Counted from the stretch's first letter, positions 8,439 through 18,307 are shown. The stretch is DNA of 64,000 nt from Pseudoruegeria sp. HB172150 (GCF_013184805.1 NZ_JAATNG010000006.1:226499-290498); one strand, 5' to 3'. Numbers and translations: made by a program. Notes: generated by a model from the letters alone, not told the origin.

Positions 8439-10199
8439 TTAATCCCAGCAGCTGACCAGAACCGTCATCGTCGAGGCAAGCTGCGCCAGATCTTCGCTAG
8501 AGAGTGCGCCGGAATTGTCGGAGGCCGAGGCAGTGACACCGCTGTTTGAAAGGAATTCCGCTATGGCGAGGCCGTCGGTGGCAAAGCTGACACCTTCTGG
8601 CAGGCGTTTCCCGTCCGGGTTTTCTTCAGGCAACAGCATTCCAAGAACTGCGCCGGTTGTATCGAAGACCGGGCCGCCGGCGTCGCTTGGCGTGGCATTG
8701 AGCGCCAGGCGCTTCATTGTCTCCTCACCCTGCAATCCGCGCGCGGCAGCCAGCGTGCCGTAGGTCAGCGTCGGCGAACTCAGAACGCCTTCGTAGCTGT
8801 AACCGGAAACCGCGACCTCAGTCTGAAGCCGAGGTGAGTGCCCCTGAAAGCGGGCATATCCCAGCGGCGCGAGGGTCTGGGAAGGGCGCAGCAGGGCGAG
8901 CCCCAGGGTGTCATCCCGTGCGGTAACGGCCGCGTCGTACACTTCTTCCAGTGTGATGCGGCCACATCCGTCCACGGCTTCTGTGGTGGTTAGCACGGTA
9001 CCCGAGCCATCCACGTAAAAGCCCGAGCGGGTACTTTCAGGCGCGCGGATTTCCAGGCCGGCGAAGAGGTCGACCGACTGATCCAGCGCCGCATCGCCAA
9101 AGGCATCAGGCAGCACTGCGCCGGAGATCGGAGCAAAGCTGTCGCGCATTGCCTGTAGCGCAACATTGTAGCGGCGATCCTCTCCCGCGGGCCAGATCAA
9201 GGTGAATCCCTTGACGGCGCCGCCCGAAAGCACGGCATAGGTGTAGGACCTGATGCGGTCATTCTCGCCGGTCAGCGTGAACGAATTGGCAGAGCGATTG
9301 CGATTGCCGTTCAGCGGAACGATTTCAAGCGTCTGCATGATGTCGTAGAGGCCGAGCAGTGTTGCCTCGTCGCCGGTCTGGCTGATCAGCAGAACGGAAA
9401 CGCCGCTGTTATTGATCGCCTCATAGTGTGCGAAAGGCGGCTCGTAGCGGTCGAACTCGACCATCGCCAATGGCATCGTCATCTGAATGCCAGCCACATC
9501 GTCGATGCGCTGCGTCAGGCCCAGGGAGGACAGAACGGAGCGGTATTCGTCAAGAAGCATGCCGCGCTGCACCGTGGTGAGAATTCCGGTGGGATCTAGG
9601 CCCTGATCCTCTTGCCAGGCAGCCATGGAAGCGCGGGTTCCAGGTCCGAAGGCGGCGTCGATGGCGCCGTTGTAAAAGCCGAACCATTGCAGGGCGCGCT
9701 GAAGTTGCAGCTTGTCTTCGCGCGGCAGGATGGCCTCGCTGCGGGCCGCCTGCTGCGGGGTTTCGGTGTCGGTGACAGTCGGTTCCGAGATCACCGGGAT
9801 TCCGGGTTGATTGGAGGCGGTCGCCGTCTCACCCTGCAACGAGGGCGCCTCCGGCGCCGTGCCGGCGAGCGCGGAGCCACCGACTGGGTAGAACTGCTGC
9901 GTGTAGGCCGAGGCGTCGGTCAGGAAGGCATCGGCAGGGATCAGGCCATCCAGCTTCAGCCGCTGCATCCGGTCAATCGCTTCTTCTTCGGTGAAGGGTC
10001 CGATTGCCACGCCATACCAGCCTGAGGCCATTCGGAAACCTTTGACCTGTCTGACAATTCCGGCAATCGCGCGCACACTTTCCTGTGCGGCGTTGAGGTC
10101 GGGTCGTGCCTCTACCTGAATGAAAGTAGACTGCGCGGCCGCGATCCCGGCCCAGAGCAATGCGGCGACCGTGAAGAGCGCGGTTGCAACCTGCTTCAT
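8439..10199 (-). CDS. Exported SPOR-like / peptidoglycan-binding / trypsin-fold protein, probably a pseudoprotease
   Basis: 586 residues with a clear signal peptide cleaved near AAAQS at residue 23. Residues about 25-95 form an SPOR-like module (QVEARPDLNAAQESVRAIAG, GWYGVAIGPF). Residues about 165-225 are a PG_binding_1 repeat (LQRALQWFGFYNGAIDAAFG). From about residue 395 there is a trypsin/DegP-like domain (GSGTVLTTTEAVDGCG, ARDDTLGLALL, SDAGGPVFDTTGAVLGMLLP). In active family members the first segment carries the catalytic His (TNxHV) and the last reads GDSGGP. Here they read TTTEAV and SDAGGP, so His and Ser both look lost while the aspartate region remains. It likely acts in the periplasm as a cell-wall-binding scaffold or regulator; that is inference. 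Confidence 0.85.
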   Translation of the reverse strand: MKQVATALFTVAALLWAGIAAAQSTFIQVEARPDLNAAQESVRAIAGIVRQVKGFRMASGWYGVAIGPFTEEEAIDRMQRLKLDGLIPADAFLTDASAYTQQFYPVGGSALAGTAPEAPSLQGETATASNQPGIPVISEPTVTDTETPQQAARSEAILPREDKLQLQRALQWFGFYNGAIDAAFGPGTRASMAAWQEDQGLDPTGILTTVQRGMLLDEYRSVLSSLGLTQRIDDVAGIQMTMPLAMVEFDRYEPPFAHYEAINNSGVSVLLISQTGDEATLLGLYDIMQTLEIVPLNGNRNRSANSFTLTGENDRIRSYTYAVLSGGAVKGFTLIWPAGEDRRYNVALQAMRDSFAPISGAVLPDAFGDAALDQSVDLFAGLEIRAPESTRSGFYVDGSGTVLTTTEAVDGCGRITLEEVYDAAVTARDDTLGLALLRPSQTLAPLGYARFQGHSPRLQTEVAVSGYSYEGVLSSPTLTYGTLAAARGLQGEETMKRLALNATPSDAGGPVFDTTGAVLGMLLPEENPDGKRLPEGVSFATDGLAIAEFLSNSGVTASASDNSGALSSEDLAQLASTMTVLVSCWD

Positions 10200-10358
10200 G
10201 TTAACAATTTCCTCTTAATTCTAACGTGCTTCGGACCGTTCAAGCCTTTCAATGATGGAAAGGCGTTAAGGTCAATATGCGCTTGCGGAGAGTTGATTGA
10301 CCCGGACCGGGCTGTTGCCTATTGAGAACGCGTTTCTACCGGATCAAGGCAGGTTGGC

Positions 10359-11285
10359 ATGGCCACAGAGACAGCGCCGAAAAGCTTTCAGGAGATCATC
10401 CTTCGGCTACAGGCCTATTGGTCCAAGGCGGGCTGCGCGATCCTGCAGCCCTACGACATGGAGGTGGGCGCAGGGACCTTCCACCCGGCGACAACGCTTC
10501 GGTCGTTAGGCTCGCGACCCTGGGCGGCCGCCTATGTGCAGCCTTCGCGGCGGCCGACAGACGGCCGGTACGGCGAGAATCCGAACCGCCTGCAGCATTA
10601 TTACCAGTATCAGGTCATCATCAAACCATCGCCGCCGGACCTGCAGGACCTGTATCTCGGTTCGCTGGAGGCGATCGGCATCGACATGTCCGTGCACGAT
10701 ATCCGGTTCGTCGAGGACGACTGGGAAAGCCCCACACTCGGCGCATGGGGGCTTGGCTGGGAGGTCTGGTGCGACGGGATGGAGGTGTCGCAGTTCACCT
10801 ATTTCCAGCAGGTGGGCGGTCATGACTGCCATCCGGTGTCGGGCGAGCTGACCTACGGGCTGGAACGGCTGGCGATGTATGTGCTGGGTATCGACCATGT
10901 CATGGACATGCCGTTCAACGACCCGCAGACGCCGATCGCTCTCTCCTACGGCGATATCTTCCGACAGACCGAGGAGGAGTACTCGCGCTTCAACTTCGAC
11001 GTGGCGAATACCGAGGTTCTGCTGAAGCAGTTTGAGGAAGCAGAATCGGAATGCGCGCGCCTGCTTAGCGAACCGGCGGAAGACCCGAAGACCGGCAAGC
11101 GGATCGTGCTGGCGCATCCGGCCTACGACTACTGCATCAAGGCCAGCCATATTTTCAACTTGCTGGATGCGCGTGGAGTGATATCCGTCACCGAGCGGCA
11201 GGCTTATATCGGGCGTGTGCGGGCACTGGCGAAGCAATGCGCCGACGCCTTCGTGCAGACGACGGCAGGAGGATGGGCCGCGTGA
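10359..11285 (+). CDS. glyQ: Glycyl-tRNA synthetase alpha subunit
   Basis: 308 residues, matching bacterial GlyQ. Seen: [61 protein letters not shown] (class II motif 2 region) and [12 protein letters not shown] (motif 3). The protein is the catalytic half of the alpha2beta2 enzyme that charges tRNA-Gly. glyS lies about 1.8 kb downstream, with three small genes between them, a layout I associate with Rhodobacterales. The stop codon overlaps the start of the next gene (GTGA). Confidence 0.98.
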   Translation: MATETAPKSFQEIILRLQAYWSKAGCAILQPYDMEVGAGTFHPATTLRSLGSRPWAAAYVQPSRRPTDGRYGENPNRLQHYYQYQVIIKPSPPDLQDLYLGSLEAIGIDMSVHDIRFVEDDWESPTLGAWGLGWEVWCDGMEVSQFTYFQQVGGHDCHPVSGELTYGLERLAMYVLGIDHVMDMPFNDPQTPIALSYGDIFRQTEEEYSRFNFDVANTEVLLKQFEEAESECARLLSEPAEDPKTGKRIVLAHPAYDYCIKASHIFNLLDARGVISVTERQAYIGRVRALAKQCADAFVQTTAGGWAA

Positions 11286-11653
11286 CGCTGACCTCCTCGA
11301 TCCCGGTGTTGCGGTCGGCGGACTATCCCGCGGCCAGGGCGTTCTGGGTCGAGGTCATGGGCTTCGCGGTGGGCGAGGAAGGCGGCGATCCCGTTCGGTT
11401 CGGGATCTTTCACAAAGATCAGGCAGTGGTTTTCGTCGATGCCTGGCATGGCGCGGATCAGGTACGTTCGCCGGCCTGGCGGGCGTATTTCCATTGCGAC
11501 GATGTGGATGCGCTGGCTGGGGCTGTGCGCGGCCGGGGCTATTCTGTGGACGGCCCGCGGGATGCGGTCTACGGGATGCGCGAGGTGAGCTTGCGCGATC
11601 CGGACGGAAACCTGCTGTGCTTCGGACAGGAAATCGCGCCTCAGGCCGGTTGA
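11282..11653 (+). CDS. VOC-family (glyoxalase/bleomycin-resistance-like) protein
   Basis: About 123 residues, a single VOC domain: [23 protein letters not shown], then [29 protein letters not shown] and the C-terminal [18 protein letters not shown] choose GTG 11282 because AGGAGG at 11267-11272 sits 9 bp upstream; an ATG at 11273 would be only one base from that site. The start overlaps the glyQ stop, suggesting coupled translation. The substrate is unknown; the family includes glyoxalases, dioxygenases and antibiotic-binding proteins. The 3' end overlaps the convergent glycosyltransferase gene by 13 bp. Confidence 0.82.
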   Translation: MTLTSSIPVLRSADYPAARAFWVEVMGFAVGEEGGDPVRFGIFHKDQAVVFVDAWHGADQVRSPAWRAYFHCDDVDALAGAVRGRGYSVDGPRDAVYGMREVSLRDPDGNLLCFGQEIAPQAG

Positions 11654-12474
11654 GGCCCTTTCACGATACCTTCTTCCGTCCAGGTCTTGCCGCTGGTGCG
11701 GGCGTGGCCGATCATTTCGCGCTGGCGTCGGATCGCTTCGGCGTCCTTGTAGCCGCGCGGGTGGTCGAGATGGACCACCGGAGCGGTGAAACGCAGCCGC
11801 CGGCCGGACACGCCGCTGTTGGCCAGCCGGATGCCGAATTCCTTGTCGCCGCCGCCATAGGCCATGGTCTCGTCGAAGCCATTGACTGTCAGGATCGCTT
11901 CGCGAAAGGCCGAGGCGTTGGAACCCATCCACGTCTTGCGGATCGGATAGGCCTTGTCGAGTGCGACCTGGAACGGCATCGGCAGCGGCATGGATTTGAG
12001 CCACGTTGTAGGACGGTCAAAGGTGCCGTGCCCGCGCAGCCATTCCTGACGGAAAGCAGTGCCGGAAGTCACGTCATCTTCAGTTACTGCTTCGGTGCCG
12101 GTTTCTGTCAGTCGGATCAGGCTGCCGCAGCAGAAACGGTCGGGGCGGGCGAGGGTGCAATGACGCTCAACAAAGCCGGGGGACATCAGGCAGTCGCCAT
12201 CGGTGTAGATCAGGTAATCGGCGTCGGAGCCTTCGGTCGCGCGGTTCAGGATGATGTTTTTCCGGAACCCGTCATCCTCGTGCCAAACATGGCGGATTGT
12301 TAGTTCAGGGTGGTCGTCCTGGAAGGACCCGATTACTTCGGCTGTCTCAGGACCCGAGCCATCGTCGGCGATGGCGATAACATCAGGTATCCGGCGCTGT
12401 CCCAGAAGCGATAGCAGAGTCAGCCGCAGGAAGCGCGGCGCGTTATAGGTGGAGATGATGATCTCGACGCGCAT
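11641..12474 (-). CDS. Family 2 glycosyltransferase (GT-A fold)
   Basis: About 277 residues starting MRVEIIISTYNAPRFL. It carries the GT2 nucleotide-binding start (STYN), ADDGSGPET, YTDGDCLMSP (DxD-like metal site) and a C-terminal galactosyltransferase-like segment (ETMAYGGGDKEFGIRL). An in-frame start at 12540 would add 22 residues, but the fold begins at the internal ATG. It runs opposite to its neighbours, between glyQ and glyS. The acceptor and sugar donor cannot be told from sequence; a role in lipopolysaccharide or capsule is plausible. Confidence 0.85.
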   Translation of the reverse strand: MRVEIIISTYNAPRFLRLTLLSLLGQRRIPDVIAIADDGSGPETAEVIGSFQDDHPELTIRHVWHEDDGFRKNIILNRATEGSDADYLIYTDGDCLMSPGFVERHCTLARPDRFCCGSLIRLTETGTEAVTEDDVTSGTAFRQEWLRGHGTFDRPTTWLKSMPLPMPFQVALDKAYPIRKTWMGSNASAFREAILTVNGFDETMAYGGGDKEFGIRLANSGVSGRRLRFTAPVVHLDHPRGYKDAEAIRRQREMIGHARTSGKTWTEEGIVKGPQPA

Positions 12475-12575
12475 GGGACGGGTTATCCTGTATCCGCGGC
12501 GCGTTCGCAATCCGAACGCGGCTTGCACCCACTCAGGCATCGTTATACCGGGAGGTCCGTTGCGGAGTGGCTGTA

Positions 12576-13046
12576 ATGAACGGAAAGATCGTCGGAGGCT
12601 TCATCGTGGTAACCGCGCTGATCGCCGGTGTGGCGATCTACTATCTGCAGGAATACGGCTATTACGTCGAACTGGGTCCCGAGGACGCCGAGATCCAGCT
12701 GACTTCGCTGACCTCGCAAGAACCCGAGCCGATCCTGATCGAGGGTTTGGAGGCCATCGATGCAGACAGCTCTCCGCTGCGTTTTCGCGCCTGTTTCCAC
12801 ACCGACCGGACCATCGCCGGGCTCACTGAACAATTCATCATCTACGATGCCGCAGTGCCGCTGAATGCGCCGGGCTGGTTCGACTGTTTCGACGCGGAGG
12901 CGATAGGTGAGGCGCTGGAAAACGGAGAGGCGATTGCCTTTCTCGGCGAGAGAAACATTCATGACGGGGTTGACCGCGTCGTTGCCGTCTTCGATGACGG
13001 GCGCGCCTATGCCTGGCACCAGCTGAACGAGACCTATCAGGACTGA
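12576..13046 (+). CDS. DUF6446-like membrane-anchored protein
   Basis: About 156 residues. A single N-terminal hydrophobic segment (VGGFIVVTALIAGVAIYYL) anchors the protein, followed by a soluble, acidic domain with two conserved-looking cysteines (FRACFHTD, WFDCFD). I recognise it as the small protein that sits directly before glyS in Rhodobacteraceae. Its stop is 1 bp from the glyS start, so the two are translated together. Function unknown. A GTG at 12567 is an alternative start. Confidence 0.78.
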   Translation: MNGKIVGGFIVVTALIAGVAIYYLQEYGYYVELGPEDAEIQLTSLTSQEPEPILIEGLEAIDADSSPLRFRACFHTDRTIAGLTEQFIIYDAAVPLNAPGWFDCFDAEAIGEALENGEAIAFLGERNIHDGVDRVVAVFDDGRAYAWHQLNETYQD

Positions 13047-13047
13047 C

Positions 13048-15357
13048 ATGCCCGACCTGCTGATCGAGCTTTTCTCGGAAGAAATCCCCGCCCGGATGCA
13101 ATCCCGCGCGGCGGAGGATCTGAAGCGCCTTGTCACCGACGGGCTGGTCGAGGCCGGTCTGACCTATGGCCATGCCGGTTCGTTCTCAACGCCGCGGCGG
13201 CTGGTTCTGACCGTCGAGGGATTGCTGGGCGAGTCGCCCACCCTGCGCGAGGAGCGCAAGGGGCCGCGCGTTGATGCGCCGGATAAAGCGCTGGAAGGTT
13301 TTCTTCGGTCCACCGGGCTGACCAAGGACCAGCTGGACGTTCGGGACGAGAAGAAGGGGCAAGTCTATTTTGCTGTGATCGAGCGGCCGGGGCGTCCGGC
13401 GGCAGAGATCGTGGCGGAGGTGCTGGAAGCGGCGATCCGCAACTTCCCGTGGCCGAAGTCGATGCGCTGGGGTGCGGGCAGTCTGCGCTGGGTGCGGCCG
13501 CTGCATTCGATCATCTGCCTGCTGACCGACGAGACCGGCGCGAGCGTCGTGCCGATGGAGGTGGACGGGATACGGGCTGGCGATACCACCGAAGGCCACC
13601 GCTTCATGGGGAGTGGGCGGTTTTCAGTAACCTCCTTCGAGGATTACGAGGCGAAACTGAAGCGGAGCCACGTGATCCTGCGCGCCGATGAGCGGGTCGA
13701 TCATATCTGGGTCGACGCCCACAACCGCGCCTTTGCGCAGGGGTTCGACGTCGTAGAAGACAAGGGGCTGCTGAGCGAGGTCGCAGGGCTAGTGGAATGG
13801 CCGGTTGTCCTGATGGGCGATATCGGCGCCGATTTTCTGGGGTTGCCGCCGGAGGTGCTGCAGACCTCGATGAAGGAGCACCAGAAGTTCTTTTCGGTGA
13901 AGAACCCGAAGACCGGGCGGATCGAGAAATTCGTGACCGTCGCCAATATCGAGACGGCCGACGAGGGCGCGACGATCCTGGCGGGGAATCAGAAAGTGCT
14001 GGCGGCGCGCTTGTCGGATGCGAAGTTCTTCTGGGAAAACGACCTGCGCACGGTGGAGCGGCAGGGCATGTCGGGGCTGGCCGCGGGGCTGGCCAACGTG
14101 ACCTTCCACGCCAAGCTCGGGACGCAGGGCGAGCGGGTGGAGCGGATCGCCGCTTTGGCGCGAGAGATCGCGCCCATGGTCGGCGCGAAGCCCGACCTTG
14201 CGGAAGAAGCGGCGCGGATCTGCAAGGCGGACCTGACATCCGAGATGGTCTATGAATTCCCGGAATTGCAGGGGATCATGGGGCGATATTACGCGGCGCA
14301 TGCCGGGCACGACTCGGGCGTGCCGGAAGCCTGCGAGGAGCATTATTCGCCGCTGGGGCCGTCTGACGCAGTGCCGGAGGCGCCGGTGTCGGTGGCGGTG
14401 GCGCTGGCCGACAAGATCGACACGCTGACCGGGTTCTGGGCGATTGACGAGAAGCCGACGGGCTCGAAGGACCCCTATGCGCTGCGGCGGGCGGCGCTTG
14501 GGGTTATTCGGTTGGTGTTGGGGAACAACCTTCGGGTTTCTCTTGAAAACCTGCTGACTGAAGCGAGCCAAATACGTATCGAGCACAGATTCAAGAAGCA
14601 TTTTGAGAGTTTTTGGCCGTCGCTGATGACAAACATTGATCAGGCTCGCCAGACCGTCGAGGAGCATGAGGCGGCGCAAAAGGGTGAGATTTCCAGCCCT
14701 GCCTCCTTGTGGGCTATTTGGGAGAAAGTAGAGGCGAGCCAACGTGTTACCGAAGAACACGCGAAGAAGATCGCCGAAGCTTACATTGCACGACCCATGC
14801 AGGTGGAATTTCAGAAAGTTTCCAATCTAGCTGCGGACCTGCTTTCCTTCTTCCACGACCGCCTGAAGGTCCACCTCCGTGACGAGGGCATCCGGCACGA
14901 TGTCATCGATGCCTGTTTGGCGATGCCCGGCAATGACGACCTGACGCTGCTGGTCAAGCGTGCGCGGGCGCTTTCGGACTTCCTGAATACCGACGACGGC
15001 GAGAACCTCGTGCTGGGTTTCCGGCGGGCGAACAATATCCTGGCCCAGGCCGAGGAGAAGGACGGGGTCGAATACAGTTTTGGCGCCGATCCGAAATTCG
15101 CCGAGGATCCGGCGGAGGTGGCGCTGTTCGAAGCGCTGGACGCCGCGGATCGGACCATCGAGCCTGCGATGAAGGACGAGGATTTCGAGACGGCGATGGG
15201 GGCCATGGCGGGGCTGCGCTCTCCGATCGACGTGTTCTTCGAGGCAGTGCAGATCAACACTGACAACGAGATCGTGCGCCGCAACCGTTTGAATCTGTTG
15301 AGTCGGATCCGCGCCACATGCCTGGCGGTGGCGGACCTGACCAAGCTGGACGGCTAA
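13048..15357 (+). CDS. glyS: Glycyl-tRNA synthetase beta subunit, with an internal insertion
   Basis: 769 residues. N-terminal MPDLLIELFSEEIPARMQ, SMRWGAGSLRWVRPLH, TSMKEHQKFFSVKN, and the HD-like RRAALGVIRLVL core are all standard GlyS. The beta subunit binds and positions tRNA-Gly; its tail has an anticodon-binding-type helical domain (LLSFFHDRLKVHLRDEGI onward). About residues 495-590 hold some 75 extra residues compared with the E. coli protein (689 aa). That part is lysine/glutamate-rich and its DNA (about 14,530-14,820) is visibly lower in GC than its surroundings. The frame is intact, so the enzyme should be functional. Confidence 0.97.
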   Translation: MPDLLIELFSEEIPARMQSRAAEDLKRLVTDGLVEAGLTYGHAGSFSTPRRLVLTVEGLLGESPTLREERKGPRVDAPDKALEGFLRSTGLTKDQLDVRDEKKGQVYFAVIERPGRPAAEIVAEVLEAAIRNFPWPKSMRWGAGSLRWVRPLHSIICLLTDETGASVVPMEVDGIRAGDTTEGHRFMGSGRFSVTSFEDYEAKLKRSHVILRADERVDHIWVDAHNRAFAQGFDVVEDKGLLSEVAGLVEWPVVLMGDIGADFLGLPPEVLQTSMKEHQKFFSVKNPKTGRIEKFVTVANIETADEGATILAGNQKVLAARLSDAKFFWENDLRTVERQGMSGLAAGLANVTFHAKLGTQGERVERIAALAREIAPMVGAKPDLAEEAARICKADLTSEMVYEFPELQGIMGRYYAAHAGHDSGVPEACEEHYSPLGPSDAVPEAPVSVAVALADKIDTLTGFWAIDEKPTGSKDPYALRRAALGVIRLVLGNNLRVSLENLLTEASQIRIEHRFKKHFESFWPSLMTNIDQARQTVEEHEAAQKGEISSPASLWAIWEKVEASQRVTEEHAKKIAEAYIARPMQVEFQKVSNLAADLLSFFHDRLKVHLRDEGIRHDVIDACLAMPGNDDLTLLVKRARALSDFLNTDDGENLVLGFRRANNILAQAEEKDGVEYSFGADPKFAEDPAEVALFEALDAADRTIEPAMKDEDFETAMGAMAGLRSPIDVFFEAVQINTDNEIVRRNRLNLLSRIRATCLAVADLTKLDG

Positions 15358-15533
15358 TCGCCTGACTTCTGGCTGAAACATCCCGGTGGTCGCTTTGGAT
15401 GCACCATCGGACCTGACATCCAGTGGCGACAGCCTGATCCTTTAGCCGCACTAAGTGCCAGAAATCTTGCGCGAATGCTCACTTTCTGGTCATTTCCTGC
15501 TTTAAACTTGCTCGAAATGGCGCGGGATGTATC

Positions 15534-18113
15534 ATGCTGCAACCCAGCGGAGATGCTGCAGTGCAGAAAATCGTCACCCTCAAGCCCTATGTGCACATCA
15601 CGCCCTCGGCGCCGATCGATGTGCATACACATGGCGGGCGGGCGAAGTGCCTGCAGCGGTTGATCCGGTTGGGTCTGCCGGTACCTGAGACCGTCGCGCT
15701 GAGCTTTGAGACAGTGCACCGGATTGCCGGCGGGCAGATGCCAAACGTGGCGGGGATCCTGCACGAATTCGGCGCGGATGCTCTGCTTTCCGTTCGGCCC
15801 TCAAGTGAGGATCCGGACTGGGGCGGGCCCGGCGCCATCCTGAATATCGGAATGAACGACACTCGGCATGCCTGCCTGTGCGATACGTTGGGCGAGGCGG
15901 CTGCGACCGCGCTATATCTGCGGTTCATCCGGGCCTATGCGATCCATGTGGCGCGGCTAGATCCTGATATGTTCGAGATCGATGGCGTACCGGACGCGAA
16001 GGCGCTGAAGCAGGCGCTTCGCGATTATGAGGACGAGACGGACGAGCCCTTTCCGCAGGAACCGGCGCGGCAACTGGAAGAAGTGCTGCGCTCGATGGCG
16101 CGAGCGTGGGAGGGCACGACGGCGCGGCTTCTGAGGCAGGCGCGGGGCGCGCCGGCGGATGCCGGTCTGGGGCTGGTTGTGCAGCAGATGGCGCTGGGAG
16201 TCGGGCCGGAGGAATCCGGGTCCGGCGTGATGCAGTTTATCGATCCCGCGACCGGGCTGCCGCAGATCACAGGGCGCTACCGCAGCCAGAGCCAGGCGCG
16301 CGATGCGCTTCGATCGGGCGAGGGCGCGCTATACCTGACGAAGGACAAGCGAGGAAAATCGCTAGAGGAACTGCTGCCGGATTGTTTCGAGGCGCTGATC
16401 CGGCATGGCGCGCTGTGCCGGGAAAAGCTGCGCGAGGAAATGCAGCTGGAATTCACGATTGAGGCCGGCAAGCTGAAGGTGATCGATGCGCTGCGCGTGC
16501 AACGGTCGAGCCGGGCGGCAGTGCGGATCGCGGTGTCGCTGGCGGAAGACGGGATCATTCCTGAGAGCGAGGCGATCCTGCGGATTGCGCCACGGGCGTT
16601 GACAGAGTTGCTGCACCCGCAGATCAATCCGTCCGCGAAACGCGACGTGGTAGCGCGCGGCATTGCCGCAAGCCCGGGCGCGGCGCGCGGGAAGATCGTG
16701 TTCAGCGCGACGGTGGCGCAGGCCAGCGCCTCGCGGGACGAGCCCTGCATCCTGTTGCGGCGCGAGACGACGCCGGAGGATATCCGGGGTATGCATGCGG
16801 CAGTCGGAATCCTTACCGAACGTGGCGGAATGACCAGCCACGCGGCGGTGATCGCGCGCGGGCTGGGCCTGCCTTGCGTTGTGGGCGCGTCGGAAGTGTC
16901 TATCAGCAGCCGCAAGAAGACACTGACCACGCCGGACGGACGGGTGTTCAAGGAAGGCGACGAGATCACCATCGACGGCGGTACCGGACAGGTACTTGCA
17001 GGCTCGGTCGAGATGCTGGAGCCGGCGCTGGACGATGCTTTCCAGAAACTTCTCAGCTGGGCAGATGCGGTGCGCGATATCGGGATCCGGGCCAATGCGG
17101 ATTCGCCTGCCGAAGCGCGGCTGGCGCGCAGTTTCGAGGCACAGGGGATCGGGCTCTGCCGGACCGAGCATATGTTCTTCGAGGAAGACCGCCTGACGGT
17201 GATGCGCGAAATGATCTTCGCCGACGCGCCGGAAGACCGGCAGGCGACGCTGGATCAGCTGTTGCCGATGCAGCGGCGCGATTTCGTCGAGTTGTTCGAG
17301 ATTATGCAGGGGCTGCCGGTTTGCATCCGTCTCTTCGACCCGCCCCTGCACGAATTCCTCCCCAGCGACCGGGATGCAATGCGCGGTCTCGCGGAGTCGC
17401 TGGACCTGCCCATCGCCAAGGTAACCCGGCGTGTCGAGCAACTGAGCGAATTTAACCCGATGCTTGGTATGCGGGGCGTGCGACTTGGGATCACTGTGCC
17501 TGAGATCTACGACATGCAGGCGCGTGCAATCTTCGAGGCGACGGTGGAAGCGAGCCGCCGTGGCGATCCGGTGGTTCCAGAGATCATGATCCCGTTGGTA
17601 TCCGCCAACCGCGAGGTGGAACTGGTCAAGACTCGGATCGATGCCGTTGCGGCGGCGGTGCGCAACGAGAGAGGCGCTGATTTCGACTATCGGCTGGGCG
17701 TTATGGCGGAAACGCCGCGGGCCTGCCTACGCGCGGATGAGATTGCGCAGCACTCGGCATTCATGTCCTTCGGGACAAATGATCTGACGCAGATGACCTA
17801 CGGCCTGTCGCGCGACGATGCGGGACGATTTATGTCGGAATACGTGAACCAGGGGGTATTTCGGGAGGATCCGTTCCACGTGCTTGATACCGAGGGTGTT
17901 GGCGAGTTGCTTCAGCTTGGCGCTGGCCGGGCGCGGGCGACCGCGCCGGCGATCGTACTTTCAATTTGCGGCGAGCATGGCGGCAACACAGAGTCGATTT
18001 CCTTCTGCCGAGATGCAGGCTTCGACTATGTTTCCTGCTCGCCATTTCGTGTGCCTGTTGTGAGACTTGCGGCAGCACATCTTGCACTCACGCGACCGAA
18101 AGCCGGCAAGTGA
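15534..18113 (+). CDS. ppdK: Pyruvate phosphate dikinase-like enzyme with divergent N-terminus
   Basis: 859 residues. The ATP-grasp N-terminal half is unusual: it starts KPYVHITPSAPIDVHTHGG and has GGRAKCLQRL where PPDKs have GGKGANLAEM. The central swivelling domain has the catalytic histidine in GGMTSHAAVIARGLGLPCVVG (shown in part). The C-terminal PEP/pyruvate TIM barrel is canonical: GIGLCRTEHMFF, LGMRGVRLGI, EIMIPLV, FGTNDLTQMTYGLSRDD, and CGEHGG before the YVSCSPFRVP end. PPDK interconverts pyruvate + ATP + Pi with PEP + AMP + PPi. The barrel and phosphocarrier look active; whether the altered ATP-grasp still binds ATP is open. It follows glyS after 176 bp with no clear terminator between. 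Confidence 0.85.
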   Translation: MLQPSGDAAVQKIVTLKPYVHITPSAPIDVHTHGGRAKCLQRLIRLGLPVPETVALSFETVHRIAGGQMPNVAGILHEFGADALLSVRPSSEDPDWGGPGAILNIGMNDTRHACLCDTLGEAAATALYLRFIRAYAIHVARLDPDMFEIDGVPDAKALKQALRDYEDETDEPFPQEPARQLEEVLRSMARAWEGTTARLLRQARGAPADAGLGLVVQQMALGVGPEESGSGVMQFIDPATGLPQITGRYRSQSQARDALRSGEGALYLTKDKRGKSLEELLPDCFEALIRHGALCREKLREEMQLEFTIEAGKLKVIDALRVQRSSRAAVRIAVSLAEDGIIPESEAILRIAPRALTELLHPQINPSAKRDVVARGIAASPGAARGKIVFSATVAQASASRDEPCILLRRETTPEDIRGMHAAVGILTERGGMTSHAAVIARGLGLPCVVGASEVSISSRKKTLTTPDGRVFKEGDEITIDGGTGQVLAGSVEMLEPALDDAFQKLLSWADAVRDIGIRANADSPAEARLARSFEAQGIGLCRTEHMFFEEDRLTVMREMIFADAPEDRQATLDQLLPMQRRDFVELFEIMQGLPVCIRLFDPPLHEFLPSDRDAMRGLAESLDLPIAKVTRRVEQLSEFNPMLGMRGVRLGITVPEIYDMQARAIFEATVEASRRGDPVVPEIMIPLVSANREVELVKTRIDAVAAAVRNERGADFDYRLGVMAETPRACLRADEIAQHSAFMSFGTNDLTQMTYGLSRDDAGRFMSEYVNQGVFREDPFHVLDTEGVGELLQLGAGRARATAPAIVLSICGEHGGNTESISFCRDAGFDYVSCSPFRVPVVRLAAAHLALTRPKAGK

Positions 18114-18142
18114 GATTAACCTGCTAACAGGACCTTCGCGTT

Positions 18143-18165
18143 AGGCTGCGCAAAAAGTGCAGCCT
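18143..18165 (+). terminator. Possible weak terminator hairpin after ppdK
   Basis: AGGCTGC and GCAGCCT form a 7-bp stem with a 9-base A-rich loop, 30 bp after the ppdK stop. Only a short, interrupted T run (CTTTTGCGTTTGCGTTTT) follows. The position suits a terminator, but the signal is weak. Confidence 0.35.
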
Positions 18166-18307
18166 GAATCGCTTTTGCGTTTGCGTTTTCCCGCCGGTTT
18201 TACCCGCCGTGAGCCCCCGGACTCGACTCGCAGCGCTCCGATCGGTTAGGGCCACGCGGTGATTTTGGTTTGAACCGGATAGCCGGGCCAGCCTGGGGGA
18301 CAGATTG

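Noticed and set aside
18143..18165. Strong terminator after ppdK
   Set aside because: Stem is short and no uninterrupted T run follows; listed only with low confidence.
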